Source of the DNA: Prevotella sp. CAG:1092 | GTDB taxonomy: Bacteria > Bacteroidota > Bacteroidia > Bacteroidales > Bacteroidaceae | Assembly (NCBI GenBank): GCA_000436915.1 | Contig: HF994127.1 | Location: 1 to 10,861 of the forward strand | DNA length: 10,861 nt | Reading direction: 5' to 3' | Shown: positions 6,287-10,861 of the stretch, one piece after another | Layout: each line of letters opens with the position of its first letter | Numbering within the stretch: position 1 is the first letter of the stretch | The notes under the pieces: generated by a model | Told to the model about the DNA's origin: nothing | Database searches by the model: none | Seen by the model: only the letters and a program-made list of their open reading frames with translations | Position numbers and translations under genes: made by a program

Positions 6287-7315
6287 TTATTGTTCGTTTT
6301 TCTTTGCCGTCGACAGCAGTCCGCAAGCGGCAAAAATATCTTGTCCACGGCTTGCTCTGATGGTAGTAAATATGCCATGATTGGTGAGATAATCGCGGAA
6401 AGCCTCCATCTTTTCCTCAGGCGCACCATCGAGAGGCACATCCGGAATCTTGTGGAATCTAATAAGGTTTATTCTGCAATCTAAGCCATGGAGCAACTTC
6501 ACGAGCTCTCGAGCATGAGTCATAGAGTCGTTTAAGCCTCCAAACACAATATATTCGAACGACAAGCGACGCTGATGAGAGAAATCATAGTTGCGAAGCA
6601 TCTCTACGATGTCTTGAATATGAAATCCTCTTTCGGCAGGCATCAGCATTGAGCGTTGCTCAGGCACAGGCGAATGCAAGCTTATTGCAAGATGGCAATC
6701 GCTCTCTTCGATAAATCTCTTTAGCTTATTCTTCACTCCCACGCTGCTCACGGTGATTCGCTTTGGACTCCACGCATAAGCATAGTCGGCAGTAAGGAGG
6801 TTTGTCACTCTCAGCACATTGTCGAGATTGTCCATAGGCTCGCCCTGTCCCATAAAGACGATATTTGTCAGGCGGTCAGCCTCTGGCAAAGAATATATCT
6901 GATTAATGATGTCGCATGCTGTGAGGTTGCCTTCAAACCCCTGCTTACCAGTTTGGCAAAACAGGCAGTTCATCTTGCATCCCACCTGCGACGACACACA
7001 CAATGTTGCTCTGTCGTTTTCAGGAATAAACACCGTCTCAACAAACTTTCCGCTCTGAGTAGGGAACAAGTATTTTATGGTGCCGTCTTTAGAATACTGA
7101 GCATCGAGATGTGGCATACAGCCAATAGTATATTGGGCAGAGAGCTTTTCCCTGCCTGCCTTCGAGATATTTGTCATCTCGTCGATGCTACGCACATGCT
7201 TTATATAAATCCATTGGGCTATCTGACCGCCAGCAAAAGCAGGCAAACCAATATTTTTTGCCACTTCTTTTAGCTCAGCCAAAGTCATTCCCAACAATGG
7301 TGTCTTATCGTTCAT
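6287..7315 (-). CDS. rlmN: Dual-specificity 23S rRNA/tRNA adenine C2-methyltransferase RlmN
   Basis: RlmN is a radical SAM enzyme that methylates C2 of A2503 in 23S rRNA and of A37 in some tRNAs, which improves decoding accuracy. The 342-residue protein has the iron-sulfur cluster motif C113-x3-C117-x2-C120 (GCKMNCLFCQTG), the cysteine C106 that corresponds to the methyl-carrying region before it, the MGQGEP motif (155-160), ISLHSP (211-216) and the C-terminal catalytic cysteine C331 in RASRGQDIFAACG. The absence of Cfr-type features and this overall pattern make RlmN the best call. It is the first gene of the minus-strand run; two Bacteroidetes-type promoters lie in the upstream 337 bases. 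The PdxA-like gene follows after 54 bases. Confidence 0.96.
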   Translation of the reverse strand: MNDKTPLLGMTLAELKEVAKNIGLPAFAGGQIAQWIYIKHVRSIDEMTNISKAGREKLSAQYTIGCMPHLDAQYSKDGTIKYLFPTQSGKFVETVFIPENDRATLCVSSQVGCKMNCLFCQTGKQGFEGNLTACDIINQIYSLPEADRLTNIVFMGQGEPMDNLDNVLRVTNLLTADYAYAWSPKRITVSSVGVKNKLKRFIEESDCHLAISLHSPVPEQRSMLMPAERGFHIQDIVEMLRNYDFSHQRRLSFEYIVFGGLNDSMTHARELVKLLHGLDCRINLIRFHKIPDVPLDGAPEEKMEAFRDYLTNHGIFTTIRASRGQDIFAACGLLSTAKKNEQ

Positions 7316-7337
7316 ATCCGAATGAGAATAATTTTTG

Positions 7338-7370
7338 CAAAGTTAGTGCAAACGAGCGCAAATACATCAA
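7338..7370 (-). promoter_or_regulatory. Proximal candidate promoter of rlmN
   Basis: On the minus strand TAACTTTG (7345-7338) matches TAnnTTTG exactly. Only TTG (7370-7368), 22 bases upstream, could serve as the -33 element, so it is weaker than the distal copy. The transcript would start about 15 bases before the rlmN ATG. Confidence 0.4.
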
Positions 7371-7409
7371 GTTTACTTGGATATTTTGCCGAGTGCAGCC
7401 TAATTTCTG

Positions 7410-7440
7410 CAAAGTTAGCACAAAATCAAGACAATGCAAA
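7410..7440 (-). promoter_or_regulatory. Distal promoter of rlmN
   Basis: On the minus strand TTTG (7440-7437) is followed after 19 bases by TAACTTTG (7417-7410), a good match to the Bacteroidetes promoter consensus. The start would be near 7403, giving a leader of almost 90 bases that includes the proximal copy. Confidence 0.65.
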
Positions 7441-7540
7441 ACAAAAGTCTCGTTTTTTGCTTCTCAGCGCCTATATGTAAAGCTTTATCTTCATTATTGA
7501 AGTCGATAATATACAAAAGTCAGAAAAATAAGATGTTCTG

Positions 7541-7572
7541 TTTGCTATTTCCGAATAGTTTTAATAACTTTG
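7541..7572 (+). promoter_or_regulatory. Promoter of the aminotransferase - cyclodeaminase-like - LicD operon
   Basis: TTTG (7541-7544) is followed after 20 bases by TAACTTTG (7565-7572), matching the Bacteroidetes consensus at both elements and in spacing. The start would be near 7579, giving a leader of roughly 70 bases. Confidence 0.75.
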
Positions 7573-7600
7573 CGATAAGTTTACATTAATATACTGGCGC

Positions 7601-7615
7601 CAGCAGACTCTGCTG
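7601..7615 (+). other. Small inverted repeat in the operon leader
   Basis: CAGCAG (7601-7606) pairs with CTGCTG (7610-7615) around ACT. It follows the palindrome GGCGCC (7596-7601) and lies about 20 bases past the predicted transcription start. It could be a leader hairpin or a protein-binding site; nothing decides between them. Confidence 0.35.
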
Positions 7616-7652
7616 ATGACAACAGCCAACAACTTACAAGCAAGATTTCATC

Positions 7653-8750
7653 ATGAACATCAACAATACGGAAGACGAAAAGCTCTTGAAGCAATACTAT
7701 AGCAGATATGGTGGATATTGGAGATTTCCCGATATGCTCGACTATTGCTATTTGGTAAATCCTTATTTCAATCGTTCGGGCATCATCAAGGAGATGCAAG
7801 ACTTCTTCCCTACCCTCGTTGCTGAATATCCTTCGGGCATGAATGTCAACTCTATGTTGGCAAGCGAATGCTGGAACGTAAAGCAAGAATATATTATTCC
7901 TGGCAATGGTGCTGCGGAATTGATAAAACTGCTGATGGAGCATTTAGAGGGCAAAGTGGGTGTGGTAAGACCTACTTTCGAGGAATATCCTAACCGCATG
8001 CCTGCAGAACGAGTGGTAACTTTCGTGCCTCAGAATAGCGACTTCCGCTATGATGCAGACGATTTGATAGAATTCTTTGGCAATAATGCCGTAGAAAACA
8101 TCTTGCTCATCAATCCAGACAATCCTTCGGGCAACTTCATCCCTTTGGAAGGCATCATCAAGTTGGCGCAATGGACTAAGGATAATGGCATAAAGTTTAT
8201 CCTCGACGAGAGTTTCGTTGATTTCAGCGAGGGTTATGCTAACAATTCTTTCATCAGCAACCAGCTGCTCGAAACTTTCCACAACGTATGTGTAATGAAA
8301 TCTATCTCTAAGAGCTATGGTGTGCCTGGATTGCGCCTTGGCATTCTTTGTTCTGCCAACACCGATATGATACAGCGCATGAAGAAGCAGGTGAGCATCT
8401 GGAACATCAATTCTTTCGCTGAATTCTTCATGCAAATCTATCCTAAGTATAGGGCTGACTACCAAAAGGCGTGCGACCAATTTATCGCTACTCGCAACGA
8501 TTTTGAAAGGGAACTACAGCAAATTCCTTTCATCCATGTAATGCCGTCGCAAGCCAACTTCTTCTTCCTTGAGGTGTTGCCACCTTACAAGCCAAAGCAG
8601 CTTTGCGCTATTCTTCTCAAGAGATATAAAATCTTGGCAAGTGCTTGCTTAGCAAAAAAAGGCATTGAGCCCGACAAATATATGCGCATTGCCGTGAGAA
8701 GTCATAAAGACAACGAGAGATTTATAAAAGCATTAAAAGAACTGATATAA
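7653..8750 (+). CDS. PLP-dependent aminotransferase/decarboxylase, HisC/CobD-like (fold type I)
   Basis: This 365-residue cytoplasmic enzyme belongs to the class I/II aminotransferase family. Visible motifs are GNGAAELI (84-91, phosphate-cup glycines), NPDNPSG (154-160), FILDESFVDF (183-192, with D185 that pairs with the PLP nitrogen), the Schiff-base lysine K220 in SISKSYGVPGLRLG (217-230), and the carboxylate-binding RIAVR near 345-349. It resembles histidinol-phosphate aminotransferase and L-threonine-phosphate decarboxylase (CobD). Its N terminus (RYGGYWRFPDMLDYCYLVNP) resembles, from memory, the aminotransferase half of nucleotidyltransferase-aminotransferase fusions in gut Bacteroidetes. 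No his or cobalamin genes are nearby, and the next two genes, one base and nine bases apart, suggest a role in making an amino-containing precursor for surface glycan modification. Whether it transaminates or decarboxylates cannot be told from sequence. Confidence 0.85.
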   Translation: MNINNTEDEKLLKQYYSRYGGYWRFPDMLDYCYLVNPYFNRSGIIKEMQDFFPTLVAEYPSGMNVNSMLASECWNVKQEYIIPGNGAAELIKLLMEHLEGKVGVVRPTFEEYPNRMPAERVVTFVPQNSDFRYDADDLIEFFGNNAVENILLINPDNPSGNFIPLEGIIKLAQWTKDNGIKFILDESFVDFSEGYANNSFISNQLLETFHNVCVMKSISKSYGVPGLRLGILCSANTDMIQRMKKQVSIWNINSFAEFFMQIYPKYRADYQKACDQFIATRNDFERELQQIPFIHVMPSQANFFFLEVLPPYKPKQLCAILLKRYKILASACLAKKGIEPDKYMRIAVRSHKDNERFIKALKELI

Positions 8751-8751
8751 T

Positions 8752-9711
8752 ATGAAAATAATCACCGAACAGCAAATTCGCTCTCTTGCCATCACGCCTC
8801 GCCAATGTGTGGAGTGGATACATGAGAGTTTTGCCATGAAGCACGAGGCTCAACTTCCTGCAAAGATAAGTGTGCATCCTGCTGACTACGATTTCTTTAC
8901 TTCTATGCCTTGCTTGCTTCCTGACAATGGTGGCGATATAAGATTTTTCGGAATAAAAGAGGTGCATAGAATTGAGGGCGCAGTACCATCATTGGGTAGC
9001 GACATCATGCTCTATAATGCCAAGAATGGCGAACTGCTTGCGTTGATGGATGGCGACTGGATAACCACCATGCGAACTGGTGCGGTGGCTGCAGCTTCTG
9101 CAAAAGCTTTGCGCAAGAGCAATGCTTCGGTTTATGGTTTTGTGGGCTTGGGCAATACTGCTCGCGCCTCTCTGCTCTGCATTCTCGAGGCTGAGCCTGA
9201 GAAGCAGTTTAAGGTAAAATTGCTAAGATACAAAAATCAGGCTGAGCAATTCATCGCACGCTTCACCGACTATGCTAACGTAGACTTCGAGATTGTTGAC
9301 AGCATATCAGAACTTGCACAAACTGTTGATGTTTTCATTAGTTGCATAACGAGCGCTAACGGTCTTTTGGTTGAGGATGAGAAGATATTCCAGCCTGGAG
9401 TAACTGTCATTCCTGTCCACATGCGTGGTTTGCAGAATTGCGACACCACCTTCGACCGTGTATTTGGCGACGACACCGACCATGTAAAGGGATTCAAATA
9501 TTTCTCTCAGTTCCGCGACTACAACGAGATTGGTGAAGTATTGTCGGGTCGCGACCCTGGCAGAAAGTCTGACAAGCAGCGTATTCTCGACTACAACTAC
9601 GGTCTGGCTCTCCACGATATTGTGTTTGCTTCAAAACTCTACGAAGCGCTCATCAATACCGACACCATAAATATTCCAATTCACAAAGAGACTGACAAAT
9701 TCTGGATTTAA
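8752..9711 (+). CDS. Ornithine cyclodeaminase/mu-crystallin family protein
   Basis: This 319-residue NAD(P)-binding protein has the family layout. Substrate-side residues are K69 (GIKEVHR) and R108 in MDGDWITTMRTGAVAAASAKAL (read from 99), and the Rossmann glycine motif is GFVGLGNTA (129-137). Known members are ornithine cyclodeaminase, alanine dehydrogenase, ketimine reductase and SbnB. The loop that in ornithine cyclodeaminase holds the catalytic aspartate (IGGDxPGKxEL) is replaced here by PVHMRGLQNCDTTFDRV (221-237), with R225 near the aspartate position. A true ornithine cyclodeaminase is therefore unlikely; an NAD(P)-dependent dehydrogenase or imine reductase acting on an amino acid or amino-alcohol phosphate is plausible. 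The gene starts one base after the aminotransferase stop and is almost certainly co-translated with it. Confidence 0.85.
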   Translation: MKIITEQQIRSLAITPRQCVEWIHESFAMKHEAQLPAKISVHPADYDFFTSMPCLLPDNGGDIRFFGIKEVHRIEGAVPSLGSDIMLYNAKNGELLALMDGDWITTMRTGAVAAASAKALRKSNASVYGFVGLGNTARASLLCILEAEPEKQFKVKLLRYKNQAEQFIARFTDYANVDFEIVDSISELAQTVDVFISCITSANGLLVEDEKIFQPGVTVIPVHMRGLQNCDTTFDRVFGDDTDHVKGFKYFSQFRDYNEIGEVLSGRDPGRKSDKQRILDYNYGLALHDIVFASKLYEALINTDTINIPIHKETDKFWI

Positions 9712-9720
9712 TAATCTACC

Positions 9721-10861
9721 ATGGCACACATCAAAACTTCCAAAGGATTCCTGAAATACGAAAGCAAAATACCTTTCTTCGGCGACAAGGTATTAGACAA
9801 AGACCTGATGCTCGACAACATCAGGCTATTGGCTGCCTACCTCGACAAGATTGACATCAATTGGGGACCAGCCTTTGGTACGCTGATTGGTATTGTGCGC
9901 AACAACGATTTCCAACCTTGGAAACCCGTCTTCGACATCTATATTCTTAAGGAAGACGAAGAGCGCTTCAAGGATGTGTTGTGGCTCTTAAAGGACGAGG
10001 GCTTCGAACTTATCCGTCATGAGCGCCGCGGACTCTACTATCTGTGTCGCAACGATCAGTATATTAAGTTCTTTGTGCTCCACAAGATTAGTAGCGACGT
10101 TCGTCATACTGGCGGCTCTGACTTCATCCATGAGAAATATCTGCAGAATACCGTGAAGTGGAACTTCATGGGCATAGAGATGAATGTGCCTGTAGATGTC
10201 GACGAATATTTGACGTTCCAATATGGTAAGGACTGGACAACTCCTAAGCAGACGGTGTTCTATTCCTCAAGCTTCTTCTCTAAACTTGCTAATTGGACAA
10301 AGACAAAGCTTCAAGACATCATGCCTGACGCCATTTACTATTATTGGCTGCTGATACACCGCAAAAAGGACTTCAAGAAGTTCAAACTGCGCAGCGAAAA
10401 GGCTGGATATAAGTTGCCACAAAACTTCGAGCTGGCAAGCATGAAGCCTCGCCGATATAAGAAGGTGCTTACGGTTGGCGTCTACGACTTGCTACACAAA
10501 GGGCATGTGGAACTCTTCCGCCGTGCCAAGGGTTTGGGCGACTATCTCATCGTGGCTGCCCAAGATAGCGACTTCATTCTGAAATACAAACCTCAGGCCA
10601 AGGTCATGAACTCTACCGAGGAACGCAAATACATGATAAAGGCCATTCGCTATGTCGACGAGGTTATTACGTATACTGATGTCGACAATATTGTGAAAGA
10701 TGTAGACTTCGATGTCTTCGTTACTGGTCCCGACCAATGTCACGAAGGTTTCCAGAAGGCTATTCGATGGTGCGAAGAGAATGGCAAAGAGCACATCGTG
10801 CTCGGACGTACCGATGGCATAAGCTCAAGCGAGCTGAAAGCCAAGATTGCTGCCAAGACAG
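9721..10861 (+). CDS. LicD-like / cytidylyltransferase fusion protein (partial, 3' end outside window)
   Basis: 380 codons are present with no stop, so the C terminus is missing. The N-terminal region (about 28-130) resembles LicD, the phosphocholine transferase family: GPAFGTLIGIVRNNDFQPW (49-67). The usual acidic run after PW (DDDID) is KPVFD here, keeping only D72, so metal binding is probably changed. Residues about 248-380 form a glycerol-3-phosphate/ethanolamine-phosphate cytidylyltransferase-like domain: GVYDLLHKGH (253-262) with the HxGH motif, STEERK (298-303), VTGPDQ (334-339) and RTDGISSS (363-370). It is soluble, with no clear membrane segment. A protein of this design could make a CDP-activated alcohol and pass the phospho group to a glycan. 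It starts nine bases after the preceding gene. Confidence 0.83.
   Translation, partial: MAHIKTSKGFLKYESKIPFFGDKVLDKDLMLDNIRLLAAYLDKIDINWGPAFGTLIGIVRNNDFQPWKPVFDIYILKEDEERFKDVLWLLKDEGFELIRHERRGLYYLCRNDQYIKFFVLHKISSDVRHTGGSDFIHEKYLQNTVKWNFMGIEMNVPVDVDEYLTFQYGKDWTTPKQTVFYSSSFFSKLANWTKTKLQDIMPDAIYYYWLLIHRKKDFKKFKLRSEKAGYKLPQNFELASMKPRRYKKVLTVGVYDLLHKGHVELFRRAKGLGDYLIVAAQDSDFILKYKPQAKVMNSTEERKYMIKAIRYVDEVITYTDVDNIVKDVDFDVFVTGPDQCHEGFQKAIRWCEENGKEHIVLGRTDGISSSELKAKIAAKT

Larger units (their letters stand above)
7316..7652. other. Divergent intergenic region between rlmN and the aminotransferase operon
   Basis: No gene is seen in this 337-base AT-rich stretch. It holds two near-identical minus-strand promoter copies (7330-7345 and 7402-7417, 15 of 16 bases the same, 72 bases apart), one plus-strand promoter (7541-7572) and a small hairpin in the plus-strand leader (7601-7615). 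The stretch 7441-7540 shows nothing else I can name. Confidence 0.7.

Noticed and set aside
7944..8480. Minus-strand reading frame of 178 codons inside the aminotransferase gene
   Set aside because: It is the shadow of a gene with clear PLP-enzyme motifs; no motif or start signal supports it.

Overview
The window looks like a chromosomal segment from Bacteroidales, most likely Prevotella or a close relative. The evidence is several promoters of the Bacteroidetes form (TTTG, about 20 bases, then TAnnTTTG), a general lack of strong Shine-Dalgarno sequences, a tRNA gene without an encoded CCA, and the gene order regulator - lptE - TPR protein - secG, which I recall from other Bacteroidales. The species assignment is inference from gene content.

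Left part (1-960): two blocks of degenerate 7-base repeats in opposite orientation, a low-molecular-weight protein tyrosine phosphatase whose stop codon lies inside one block, a short 11-base tandem repeat, a symmetric terminator, and tRNA-His(GTG) with a clear promoter. All of these genes read on the minus strand.

Middle part (972-7315): seven minus-strand genes. In transcription order they are rlmN (23S rRNA/tRNA adenosine C2 methyltransferase), a pdxA homologue that has lost most of its catalytic motifs, a flippase-like membrane protein (LPG_synthase_TM/UPF0104 family), an orphan sigma-54-type activator without a receiver domain, lptE (LPS assembly lipoprotein), a TPR protein, and secG. 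Most gaps are short, so one or two operons are likely. The second half is an envelope-biogenesis set: LPS export, protein translocation and a regulator.

Right part (7316-10861): a 337-base divergent intergenic region with two near-identical rlmN-side promoters and one plus-strand promoter. The plus-strand promoter drives a tight three-gene operon: a HisC/CobD-like PLP enzyme, an ornithine-cyclodeaminase/mu-crystallin-like NAD(P) enzyme, and a LicD-like domain fused to a CTP-transferase-type nucleotidyltransferase, cut by the window edge. Together they suggest synthesis of a CDP-activated small (possibly amino-alcohol) group and its transfer to a surface glycan. The LicD-like and cyclodeaminase-like proteins both lack residues that are normally catalytic, so the chemistry is probably not the textbook one. 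This operon and the degenerate PdxA are the most interesting parts of the window.
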